A model generated the notes under the pieces. The model saw only the letters and a program-made list of their open reading frames with translations, was not told the origin of the DNA and made no database searches. The translations under genes were made by a program, and so were the position numbers. DNA of 64,000 nt, from the NCBI GenBank assembly GCA_963693285.1, contig OY848920.1:9980182-10044181 (forward strand). The letters are read 5' to 3'. Source of the DNA: Xestospongia muta. Taxonomy: Eukaryota; Porifera; Demospongiae; Haplosclerida; Petrosiidae. Below are positions 50,244 to 62,000 of this stretch, in pieces (within the stretch, counting starts at the first letter, position 1; each line of letters begins with the position of its first letter).

Positions 50244-51522
50244 GTCGATAATCACTTGAAGACGACCAATTGATTTCACAACCGAGACTGCTTAAGTAAT
50301 ACTTTACATTGAGCCACGCCCTGTTTTTAATGAACTTTTACTTCCAGTCTTTAATATATGTGACCAGATTTGTAACAAGTGACACAAGTGGTCTCTTTTT
50401 ACAAATCTGGTCACATATTATAACATTTATTACTCAATCTGTAAAGTGTACAGTTTTAAATGCAGTATGGTTTTAAAAACTTTATTTGAATAATCAGTGT
50501 TGTATCTGGATGACATCATGTGATGATCTTTCTACAACTCACTTAATTCCTATAGTCATAATGTACAACTAGAACAATGATATTTGACATGATATATTAA
50601 CAGCAGCAGTCATTAAATAAGAACAAAATGTTATAGTAATATATATATTATTGTATGAGTTCTGTGGAATGATAATTAGATTAACTTAACAGATGTTCCA
50701 CTGATGACATATAGTGTCAACTTTATAGTGTGATATGTTTAGGGAATATTTTGTCTACATAGAGCTAATTAATTATCAGTGACTAAATTTTTTTTTATAT
50801 TACAAAGAGGAAATAAGTATGTTCACTTTATGTATATATAGCCTCATTGAGACTAATTATAATATTCTACTATAGATAGGGTCAGTACCTCCAGACTGTC
50901 AACAATGGACACTAGCTAGTATATTACTAATGGTTAGTAGTAAAATATGAACAACAACAACAACAATTATATGTTCTAATACTTGCAAGTACTTACATTC
51001 TTAGAGTAGTCATTGACAACATAATGAAAATCAAATGATTACAATATACAATGATCATATGTTATTATCATTTATACTATATACGATTATATCCTATACA
51101 TCTGAATATTTAACATTATAAGTGACCAATAACAAGTAAGAGGTTCCAGTGTACTTCTTCATTTACCAGCTTTCTTATTTCCCAATACCATGCCAATCCG
51201 AAAAACATACCAAAAGATGGAGATGTATTAATAGCTGTTATAGACCAACAGCTAAAGAACAAAATATGTATCCAATGAAGGTGTGTATGTACTGTTAGGG
51301 ATGATCTATCTGGTATCTGGTATATATGATGAAGATGAAGTCTGAAGCATGCATATGCAGAGAGTGGTTAGTCAGACTTTCGATAATTATGAGGTAGCCA
51401 GCTATTACATCAAATGTGGCAATATAAAATTTATATTGTTTTAGGGTAAGTAAGTTTGACATCTTTCATTTATTTATTATTTTATCTATCTTTGTCCTGA
51501 CATGTGTGTGTATGTATTATAG
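50244..51522. other. Intergenic part of the stefin duplication, copy A, with decayed stefin exons of copy B
   Basis: No intact gene. A hairpin lies at 50355-50418. About 51230-51430 holds a decayed + strand stefin exon 1/2 copy (DNA tagaccaacagctaaagaac; exon 2 disrupted by an insertion after KSEA). TACATAGAG at 50756-50764 is the empty site of the foldback element found in copy B. Confidence 0.5.
50355..50418. repeat. 64-bp hairpin element
   Basis: Arms atatgtgaccagatttgta (50355-50373) and its inverse (50400-50418) enclose a 26-nt loop. Absent at the matching place in copy B (about 52433), so it is inserted in A or lost from B. Confidence 0.65.
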
Positions 51523-51630
51523 ATTTGTGTTGATATTGGTCTTATTAATGTCTCAGGGAAGTATACCTTTGGTAAGGTATCAGAAGTGACTGTGAGGGGA
51601 GTCTCAAGTAGTGACATAATGACATTGTAA
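51230..51630 (+). pseudogene. Decayed + strand stefin-like exons, copy B
   Basis: Exon 1 remnant near 51240-51285. Exon 2 near 51319-51446 is broken by small insertions, with early stops after MKSEACICREW. Exon 3 is intact at 51523-51630 (ICVDIGLINVSGKYTFGKVSE..., TAA). This is the duplicate of the G5 stefin exons. Confidence 0.7.
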
Positions 51631-51904
51631 ATGACACAGTTGCAGGATAATACTCTCAGTTGTTGTTTGCTTTTATTATTTTTTTTTATTTCTTGCATTG
51701 AATTTATTGTATATTATTACTTTTAGAATGTTATATTAATTTGAATTGTAGTTATAATCTCACTTGTTGATCTGTGAACACTGTGATGTCAAAATCATGA
51801 TAGTCAATTTAACTCAACATAATTTATTGAAATAAAAACAACACTTCAATATATATGATGTATCAGCATATATAATTAAGTCACTAAGTAAATTATTAGC
51901 AATG

Positions 51905-52325
51905 CTACCAATTTAGCTCCATGGTCGCTTTTGCAGGGTCATTAACCTTCTTGGCTTTAACTTTATCAACATTACTAAGGGAATATTCTCCACGGACATC
52001 AATTACTCCATCATCAGCACGAACCTGTTAACACAACATGTAATGAACTAATTCATGATAAGATCTTACTCTGAAACAGTATACATCGCCATTATTAACG
52101 TAGTCGTCCACAATGTAATTAGTGTATTTTTTCCCACCATTTAATTTCTTCTCTGCTTCACTCCTCATCTAGACAAAGCAAAGTTTGTTGCATTTAATGT
52201 GATTGTTTATCTCTTACCTTCTCGGCTATTCCTTTCTGCTCGGCATCTGGTTTCTTTGGAGTCAAAGTAGCTGATGGAGGAGGTGGTATGTAATGCACAA
52301 CAGGACGGTCACCGTATCCTGACAT
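51905..52325 (-). CDS. Stefin-like protein, copy B (intact)
   Basis: Exons 52218-52325, 52070-52168, 51905-52024, all phase 0: 36 + 33 + 39 residues, 108 aa, TAG stop. The sequence runs MSGYGDRPVVHYIPPPPSAT, a helix AEQKGIAEKMRSEAEKK, then strands KKYTNYIVDDYVNNGDVYCF, VRADDGVIDVRGEY. Length, missing signal peptide and cytosolic character fit family-1 cystatins (stefins). The inhibitory QxVxG loop is replaced by a shorter YVNNG turn, so protease inhibition is uncertain. Confidence 0.75.
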
Positions 52326-52788
52326 GTCGATAATCACTTGAAGACGACCAATTGATTTCACAAGCGAGACTGCTTAAGTAATACTTTACATTGAGCCACG
52401 CCCTGTTTTAATGAACTTTTACTTCCGGTCTTTAATAATTATTGTAACATTTATTACTCAAACTGTAAAGTGTACAGTTTTAAATGCAATATGGTTTTAA
52501 AAACTTTATTTGAATAATCAGTGTTGTATCTGGATGACATCATGTGATGATCTTTCTACAACTCACTTAATTCCTATAGTCATAATGTACAACTAGAACA
52601 ATGATATTTGACATGATATATTAACAGCAACAGTCATTACATAAGAACAAAATGTTATAGTAATATATTATATATTGTATGAGTTCTGTGGAATGATAAT
52701 TAGATTAACTCAACAGATGTTCCACTGATGACATATAGTGTTAACTTTATAGTGTGAAATGTTTAGGGAATATTTTGTGTACATAGAG

Positions 52789-53121
52789 TAGTCTCGTCCC
52801 CAGACCTACTCGCAAGGTAAAGTAGGTCTGGTCAGACGGCTTGACTTTTGTGTTTCCAGTAAGGAATGTGGCGCGGGTGTTGGTATGCAATTAGAGGTAG
52901 TGTAAAATATGAATATCATCAAATTGAAGTATGTGTGAAAGCGAATGCATGGCTACTCTTAATGAAATCTGCTTTAACAATTCAATTTGATGATATTCAT
53001 ATTTTACACTACCTCTAATTGCATACCAACACCCGCGCCACAATCCTTACTAGGGACACAAAAGTCAAGCTGTGTGACCAGACCTACTTTAAGCTTGCGA
53101 GTAGGTCTGGTGATGAGACTA
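52789..53121. mobile_element. 333-bp foldback element with 9-bp target duplication
   Basis: Two nearly perfect inverted arms of about 141 bp (52789-52929 and 52981-53121) flank a 51-bp loop. The ends start TAGTCTCGTCCCCAGACC. The direct repeat TACATAGAG occurs at 52780-52788 and 53122-53130; the duplicate locus has a single TACATAGAG at 50756-50764, the preserved empty site. No coding capacity, so non-autonomous. Confidence 0.9.
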
Positions 53122-53130
53122 TACATAGAG

Positions 53131-54723
53131 CTAATTAATTATCAGTGACTAAATCTTACTTTTATATTACAAAGAGGAAATAAGTATGTTCACTTTATGT
53201 ATACAATATAGCCTCATTGAGACTAATTATAATATACTACTATAGATAGGGTCAGTACCCCCAGACTGTCAACAATGGACACTACCTAGTATATTACTAA
53301 TGGTTACTAGTAAAATATGAACAACAACAACAATTATATATTCTAATACTTGCAAGTACTTACATTCTTAGAATAGTTATACATTATTGACAACATAATG
53401 AAGGTATGATAATATACAACCAATGTATAATATCATTTATACTACTATATATACCACAATTAACAATATTATACAAACATCATAGACTAACATAGATTAC
53501 TTGATGAAGACCTGTTACCAGTGATATTGATATAATACATTTAAGAAACATTATCACTAATTACTATAAATACATAATGTCATTATTAACAATAATATGA
53601 GGAAATAAGTGTATATATTTTATAGTACATGTAAATAAGTTAATAAAATAATGTCATAGTAGTGTGTTGTACAGGTGTCCTGTAAAGTACGCCATAAAAG
53701 TTTATAGGGCTTATTTTGTGGTTATAATTATCTAATACTAAATCTCATTATATTACTAGAGGAAATAAGTATGTTCAGTTCATGTGTACAATGTGACCAC
53801 AGACACTAATTAACATAGTGAGAGAATTAATAATAGATATGAATCACAAACCATGTCTAATATTCATATTGACACGTATCATGTGATCATGTGGTCATGT
53901 CTGCAATCAATTCATTGCTTTATTATTTAGATACATGTAATTGAGCCGTGCCCTTTCCAAAGCTGCTATGCTCATTAATTTAGTGATGTTTATTTTTAGA
54001 TACTTAGAATGTCTTTATTTAAAATGTAACAAGGCTCCATTAGCTACTATGATATTGTAATGTAAATCAGTTTACGATATAATTTCATGTGGTCAGACAC
54101 ATGTGAAAATTTCTAACCACACAAGACTATCTTATGCAATATCTGTAGCTATATCTTCCAGTAAATTCCAGTACATAAAGTATACTTGTATATTGGAACT
54201 AAATTATAAGTATATGAGTAAAATATTCTAGTGATTTGTTGATTTCACCAATATATTGTTATACAGGTTATGTGTAGCAAACTAATAATATGATGTGAAA
54301 GTAGACATAACACTGTTTTATTACTAATGTACTACTGTTTATGCAGCTATAGTACATTAGTAATAAAAGTGTTATGTCTACGTTCACATAGTTAAATCAA
54401 CAAATGAAATTTTACAGTGTGCACTATATGTATAAAACCTTTATGTACATATTGATGCTCTCATTACATTTCTTCATTGCCAGTACGAGTGTAACTAGTG
54501 TCAATGCCAAATGTTTTGTTCAATGAATTTAAAGTTTTCAGTTGAAAGGCTAGACTTATTTAATTTCAATAAAACAAATTACAACAGAATAGAATCTACA
54601 GCTACTCATCACATTACACTTCCCCTCCTCCACTATCTAATACAACTGATAATACTACATATTATCATTGTAATGTAGTGCAGACAATGGGGATGACCCT
54701 GTCAATTGTCACTTTCAACAAAC
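53131..54723. other. Intergenic region before the + strand stefin gene
   Basis: No coding exon recognised. Up to about 53400 it repeats 50760-51030 (end of the tandem duplication). A large hairpin lies at 54230-54418. The rest is AT-rich and unexplained. Confidence 0.4.
54230..54418. repeat. Imperfect palindrome, about 190 bp
   Basis: Inner arms 54293-54333 and about 54350-54389 (gtagacataacact... and its inverse) and outer arms near 54233-54250 and 54398-54415 (tttgttgattt). A possible MITE; no target duplication was identified. Confidence 0.6.
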
Positions 54724-55240
54724 ATGGCTAGTCTTAAGAGTGTTCCTGCTGGTCCTCCTCCAGGATCAACTGGTCCTCCTGATGTTGCTACTCCAACTCC
54801 AGCTACTGGTAATGAACAGACAATAGCAAATAAAGTTAGTTTATCATTAATATCATGAAAACACTCTTATTATAGTCTCATACATGGTTCTAGTAAAGAT
54901 GACCAGATATTATTACACACCTCATAATTAGCACACATTATATAGTGTGTAAATGAACTCTGTATTTATGACAGGTCAAGTCTTCAGCTGAAAAACAAAC
55001 AAAGTTAAAGTTTAGTCAGTTCAATGCAGTCTCCTATATCAAACAAGGAAACACTTATTTGATTAGGGTAATTATCACGATAAGTGCATACCTTAACTTG
55101 CTGTGCTTCCTTTCCTTTCTCTTCAGGTGAATGTTGGTGACCAGTTTATTGACATATTGGCTGATTATAAAATGAACAGGGCCTCACTCAAAGCTCCACC
55201 GCAATTAGGCAAGGGAGCTAATGACCCAATGTCATTTTGA
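54724..55240 (+). CDS. Stefin (cystatin B)-like protein, intact
   Basis: Exons 54724-54834 (MASLKSVPAGPPPGSTG..., EQTIANK), 54975-55067 (VKSSAEKQTKLKFSQFNAVS...LIR) and 55127-55240 (VNVGDQFIDILADYKMNRAS..., ending NDPMSF, TGA). All junctions are phase 0; 105 aa in total. The FNAVSY, VNVGDQFIDI strands and the terminal D-x-M-S-F follow vertebrate cystatin B closely. No signal peptide, so cytosolic. The first inhibitory loop QVVAG is absent; Tyr-Ile-Lys-Gln-Gly stands there and is two residues shorter. The N-terminus is Pro/Gly-rich. Confidence 0.82.
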
Positions 55241-55758
55241 TTTGGTTGTTTTGTCATTATTATATATTTGTGTGTGTGTGTTGTATATTAGTCAAAATAG
55301 CTAGCAATTTCGATCTTTGAAATATTCTTATAGACAAGTACAAGAATATAATATATTATATTATTATATAGTACACATTTAGTTCATAAACACTATGTAT
55401 AAACTTATATGGTGTTACAGATTACATACAACTATGGGTCAGTTATTATAAGGACATTACTTTATTACTCTACATAGCAGTAGTAGCTACATTGTTATGA
55501 TAAGAACAAAGGTTTGTAGTGAGTGATATTCAATTCATAAACAGTTGATAAAGGCCTTTACACCAAACCATTATGTTATAAGGTGTGTCTATGTATTATG
55601 TTACAAAAAGTACTCAAAATATGACAAGTTCACAACATTAGTATTATGTAACTGGTATTCTGTTCACAATAGATCTAACACATATACTACATTATCATGT
55701 GATCCTTTAAACAAGTATAATATATAATACATAATACACAGTATAGACTGAGAATTAC
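55241..55758. other. Spacer with breakpoint back into the array
   Basis: Nothing coding seen. From about 55650 the sequence again matches the intron of the Cys-rich gene (ggtattctgttcacaataga), so the stefin block ends here. Confidence 0.5.
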
Positions 55759-55801
55759 CACAAAACAATACAATACAACCATTCACTATACTAAAAGACA
55801 T
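55759..55801 (-). pseudogene. Orphan first exon of the Cys-rich gene
   Basis: Equivalent to 6820-6857 but with 5 extra nt (a repeated aatac), which shift the frame. The rest of the gene was lost to the stefin block. The divergent spacing to the downstream ATG (225 bp) is retained. Confidence 0.55.
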
Positions 55802-56026
55802 CTCTATATAATGACTGTATGGGCTGTCCTACAAGGAATAACTGTTAGTGTCTATGGAATCATAGATAGCTATTGCTAATGACAATGAAATTTAATATGC
55901 AGATAATTAATCCTAGGCGTTACTAATTAATCTTATTGTCTTCCAACAAAATTAGCCACACCTTAAAAGTCACCAGACAGAAGTGGGTGTGTCTGTTGTG
56001 TTAGTTCATAGTTTGGCAAGCAAACA
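55802..56026. promoter_or_regulatory. Putative promoter of G6
   Basis: 225-bp interval conserved with 6858-7084; the divergent partner is broken here. Confidence 0.4.
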
Positions 56027-59000
56027 ATGGCTGAAGGAAATCTTTCATTTGAGAAGATATTAGAAGAGAAACCAACTCTTGATGAATTATGTGAACATAT
56101 TCACATTGGTGGTAAATGGTATCAGTTTGGAATTCTGCTTAAACTTGATTCCAAGAAGTTGGATGATATTCGTAGACAACCTGATGATTCTACTTACAAG
56201 ACATTAAAAATGTTTGAGTTGTGGTTGAACACCAACCCTAATGCTACCAGAAGACAAGTTTTAGATACTTTAAAGAAGAAGGTCATTGAAGAAAACACTG
56301 TCGCTCACAAGTATGAGCAAACATTAAGAAAGTCTGTTGGTCAGTGATATATCACACACTTTGATTACTAATTTATGAGTTAAATATTGTCTGTAAATTT
56401 CATATTATAGGAATAGACTCCCAGTCCTCAACTATTGAATCAAGTACTATTCTTTCAAGCCATACTGATACACTATCACAGTCATTGAAAAGTTCCTCTA
56501 GCACTGTTGGTGAGTAAAATTATGTATCTAGTGTAGTCAATAATAATGATATGTCTGGTATACTGGTATATGTATCTAATAATTATAATACTAAATAATG
56601 AGTTAGTGTCTTTATCATAGGAACTGACTTCCCAGTAACTGAAGCTAGTACTATTTTTTGCCGCCATATTGATACACTTTCACAATCTTCATTCAATCCT
56701 GTAAAAGTGTCCCAGCTCCTATTTAGTGAGAGATGTATCAGTGAAGCAACACTTGATAGTATGGAGGGACTAAAAGGTTCCTCAGATGAGAAGAAGACAA
56801 CTCTGTTATCTGCTATACATACAGCAGTATCTTCAGATCACAAGAAGTTGAAAGTGGTAGCGACAGTCCTGTCCAAGTTTGGGAAGACAAAAAATCTATC
56901 TGACATACTTATTAGTGAATACGGTAAGTAACTAAGAACTAGAGATCAATTTTATAGTGGAAAACTGACATCTCTTTCTATATTAAATAGCTCAAATGTT
57001 TCCTGATGACCAGATGATAGCAGATATTGTTCAAGAGTTACCACAAACTCTTCATAGTGGTCAAATGAGTTATGAAAATTGTGCCAGTGACATTTTACGT
57101 TGTCATTATGGTACTCTCTCTCAATCTCTCCAATATCCTGTTAGAGTAGCACAGTACCTCTATGAAGAGGGAGTCATTTCAAAAGCTATATTTTTTATTG
57201 TGAAATATACTGCAGAATCTCACTCTACAGGAAAAGCATTGTTTGTTTTGTTAAGAGCTGTACGTCATGCTATACATACCAACTATCATCACTTGATGAT
57301 CTTTGCTAGTGTGCTGTTAAAATTTAAAAGCAATGTACCATGTGGTAATGCTATCTTAAAGGATTGTGGTAAGTATAAAGGTTATTGTATAACTGTTAAC
57401 AATTGTTTAATGTAGATAAAGCATTTTTTGAAGACAAAGATTCAGAAGTACATGTTATTAGTGGAGTTAGTGAAGGTATATTTACTGTAGTATATTAAGA
57501 TCATGATATCGTTGTGTCAATTAGCTAATTCATTGACCACTACCCCAGGAGGTGCTTCAGTTGATAGCAGTTTACCTGCAAGTCAAAGTTAGTAATGAAA
57601 ACTGGCATAATAATAATAATGTTTTCTAATTGCAGATGAGACTGAAAAAGAAGTGACAATTCCAATTTCACAAAAGTTTAGACCTATTTTTGGATCAATG
57701 AAAAGTGAATATGCAATAGCTTTTAGTAATATCCGAAAAGCTATCAAAGCAACACCTCCACCTCTGGATGAATTAAAGGGATATCTTAGAGATGGTTACT
57801 CTCACCTCAAATCTCAAATAGCTCATTCTAACTCCATTGATGATGTTCTAGATGTTGTAAATGATCACTGTACAGTGATTAATATCAGTTGTTTGGAGGG
57901 TATTGTGAAGCGCTTCAAAATCAAAGAAGCTGAGACACATATACAAACGTATAAAGAAGCCATTCAATCATTTTGCAAGGAAACGAAAGCTTCTCTTTGT
58001 CTGAACAAAAATTTTAAAGTTACAAACACGCCTTCTCATCTTCAATGTGAGACAGCAGTCTTTGTTTTGAACTGGGATCCTAAAGATTGTACAATAGAAG
58101 ATATTGAGGATATCCTTTCAGAATCAGTTGAAGGAAATGTACAGATTCGTGTCATTAGAGAGGGCAAGTCCATCATTGTCACCTGCTTCTTTCCACTCAG
58201 TCTAACAACTCTACTTATTGCCAGAGCTCAGAAGACTCTTGAATCAGTGAAGAGGAGAGGATTACTCCAACTTACAATTGGTCACTGTACCATTTATGAT
58301 CATAGAAGAGACAAGGTAAGAGATGAGTAGTATTAGACAACAGTTACTACATGTGTTGTTTATTGATATATAGGAGGTTAGAGTTATTGTAGAAGAGAAC
58401 ACAAAGGAGTTGAGAAGTCGACTGGAACTAGAACAAGCCATGCGGAAAAAGATGACTATGCAAATGTCATCTATTGTCAGACAAAATGAAGGTATATTGT
58501 GTACAACTACTGTTTTATTTAATAGCTGTCTATTATATGATATATCTGATTAATAACTTAATATTCCTTTATATAGAAACAAGAGAAATGAAAGAAAAAA
58601 CAATTGAACATTTGACGTCACTTGTGAAAACAAAGGAAGGTAAATTAATACAACAGCAATCACAAGTCCAATGTTGTCAGTATTTTACATAATATATTAG
58701 TGATCAATTTTCTTCTCATTTTATATAAAGTTTTTGAGAAGAATATACTGTCAGTATCTGCTGAGAGACAGAAAGAGCTAGAGACACTACAAGAAATAAT
58801 AACGTCGTTGACTTTACAACTAAGGGAGAGAGACCAACAGATTGAGGAGTTAAAGCAGAGCTTGAAAGGTAACTGGTATTAGTCACTTCTCATTATATGA
58901 CATTGTTACTAGATCTAGCATTCATACCAAAGACTCGTAAACCAGTAATTGATCAAGGACTTGAGGAGACTCAAACACAGTCCAGTCAGGAAGAGACATC

Positions 59001-62000
59001 ACTTATCACTGAAACTACAGGTAGTACTATTCAATATATATAAATAGTCTTATAATACTCTTGTAGAATCTCTACCAATATCAGAGCTAAAAGATCAGTT
59101 AAAGGGTTCAGTTGATGATAAAGAAGACAGTTCATTACCTCATCCAAGTAGGTTGTATTGTAATTTGTATTATTATAACAAAGTAAAAAGAATGTTTATT
59201 GATGTAATATACTAATACAATCCATTACATTCTTCAATGTTAGTATCATTACAGTAATTTATTTGTCTACTAGTAATGGTTGTACTGAATGATGTCATGA
59301 TTCAGTCATAAATTACTACCACAAAGTGATAGTGTTGTCAGTAATAATATATTGATAATCCTTAAATTATAAATATTCAATTTCAAATAATCTTGGTTTA
59401 TTTTAATATAAATGTCTTTATTAATAGAATCTCCAGATGACATATTGAAAGACTCTGATGATAAAGAAGAGATAAAGGATAAAGAGTCAAATAAAGGTAT
59501 ATATGTTTGAATAAATATAGGGTCTGGTGAATAAATATAGGGTCTGGTGAAGGTGAAGGCAATTAGTTGTCCCTTATATTTTGTGGTAAAATCTGAATAC
59601 ACAGTGTTATTATGTAATTTATGGTTTACATAAAAGTAGTATCCTGTAGATAAAGACAATATTTATTATGTATATGGTTTATTAAACCATTCCTCCTTTT
59701 GTGAGATTAGGATCACAGGAACATCCCAGACATCCACTCACTTAATGTGAGAAAGGATATCTAGTGACGTTAGTTCAATTCCTCAGATTTGACTATAATG
59801 TTGTCAGTGAAACATGTTATTACAAGAGACAAAAAGATAGCTAGTCATATTACAAGTTGTGTACTAAGGAGCTACAGTCTTTGTTTCAAAGGATATTAGA
59901 AAAAATGCCTTAGCATGAAAACAAAACAAAATGTAATTAAGACGTCTCTATCTTCTAAAAATTCGCAAACAGATTCTCTTGATCAGCAGGTGGTTTACTA
60001 ATTCTGAGTACCAAAAATTAATTGCTATGACAATATCTCAATAGGAACTATGCCTTCAAGTCTAGGTATCTAGACTTTGTTCTCCATTTTGAACAGTGAC
60101 ATTTATAACATCATACCCTAGGAGCATTCTGATTGGTGAGCCAAAAAATTGGCTTAAATACAAGGAATTGGAGTTAAGTCACCAGACGCCCTTTCTCACA
60201 TTAAGTGAGTTGGTATCTAGGGACAAGACTAAGGAACTACACACTCCATAGACACTTAGAGGAGAATATGAGCGGAAATCACTAGAATAATTATTTATAA
60301 AAATATAAAACATACTTATATCAACTATTGAGCATGATGTGACAAATAGAGAGAAAATGCTTTTAAGAGAACAAGAACTGAGTAAAGAGGATATACTGAA
60401 TGTCCTAACCTGAAGTTGTGATGGAAGTTTGTATATGGAGACCATGCCTTTATGAATAATTAATTAGATATTTTTTTCATAAGTCTTTACACACCAACAA
60501 CAGACATTTCACTATATGCCTGCTCAAGAAATAGCTAGCAATGCAAGAGTCAATAAAATGGAGGAACATTATTGCATATCACAATAACAAAAACATCATA
60601 CACTTATATTGTAATATTAAAATGCATAAATTTAAATTTACATTGACATCACCTATATGTGATATCTCTATATGTAATAATATCAGCAGATAAAGCCTGA
60701 GGAGATATCTAAGACTACATGTAATGATCATTGGGGAAACCATGTAGATCTATGAAGTAGACATTTTGTGAGTCTCAAAACATAACAACACAACTAGTAC
60801 TTCAAAACAATTATAATACTTTATGTACAGTGTTTCTATAGTGATGCGTCAGTTTAAACATTATCTTAGTTGTTTCATTTCCTTTTGTGACTTCAGTATA
60901 CAAATCTCTAATGTATTAATAACCACACCCACTTATTTCATACACTAAAACATTATCGTCATTGCTTTATACAAAGCTTTTTATATCACAATACAAACTA
61001 ATAATTGACTTAATTCATACATAGCCTCTATTACAAACAGTTACTGTCTCTTCACTATATTTGTCAATACAGGACAATAACTGACATTATTTTGGATAGT
61101 ATCACAGTGTTAATGTAAACAGACAAATAGTTAGTAACAAAATGAATTATTTGTCTTGAAAGTTTCCTGTTATACAATATATGGAATTATATAACATATG
61201 TGGGTGGAGCACTATTATGAATGATTGTTGGTTATTATAGACAAGATGTTATTTTTCCTTTATTGATTCTCAAAGCAATCTACTTGTCTTTCTTCTATCA
61301 GTACCTTAACTAATAAACTACATCAGATCACTTCATTGTTTATAGTCAGACTCAATATATCTAGACTAGTCATAGTCTCGTGAGCCAGACCCTTTTCTTA
61401 GAGAGGAAGGATCTGGTCTACCACACATAGTGCAGTTGTTGAAAAGGAATTTCATTAACTAGTATCTGTGGTTTGTAAAAGTTATGTGTTAATGTAAACA
61501 TACTGACCACTTGAATCAGTATGGAGAAAGGAGACAGCAGGTTGTTCAAGAAGCATTCACTAAGCTAGGATATAACAGAGTTAAGTCAGAGCAGATGACA
61601 GCTATAGAAGCTTTTATTAGTGATATGAATGTGTTTGTCACTTTACCAACTGGGAATGGCAATAGCCTTATATATGCCATACTAGTCTCTCCCCAGCTTG
61701 GATTGATGCAAGACCAGGTACAAGTCTTCTCTTCTAAGGGAACCTCCTCTGTATCTATTTCTTGTAATACGTGAAGACTTCGTTAGCAGTAACTAACACG
61801 TTATGTTATTATGAAACTATGTGAACAATTGTGGTTTGCTCAAGTACCTGTTGACCAAATAGTGGTTTCCCCAGGAATGCTGGGAAAGGAGACAAGCTCA
61901 GACAACTGTACTATGCATGGTAGACAAGACCCTTCCTCTCTAAGCAAAGGTTCTGACTCACGAGACTAGATTAGTCAGTCAGTAAACTCTACAGATCACA

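Noticed and set aside
61511..61774. RecQ-like ORF as an active helicase gene
   Set aside because: Only about 85 residues, no ATG in frame, Walker A Lys missing, and it sits inside a TIR element; treated as a captured, decayed fragment.
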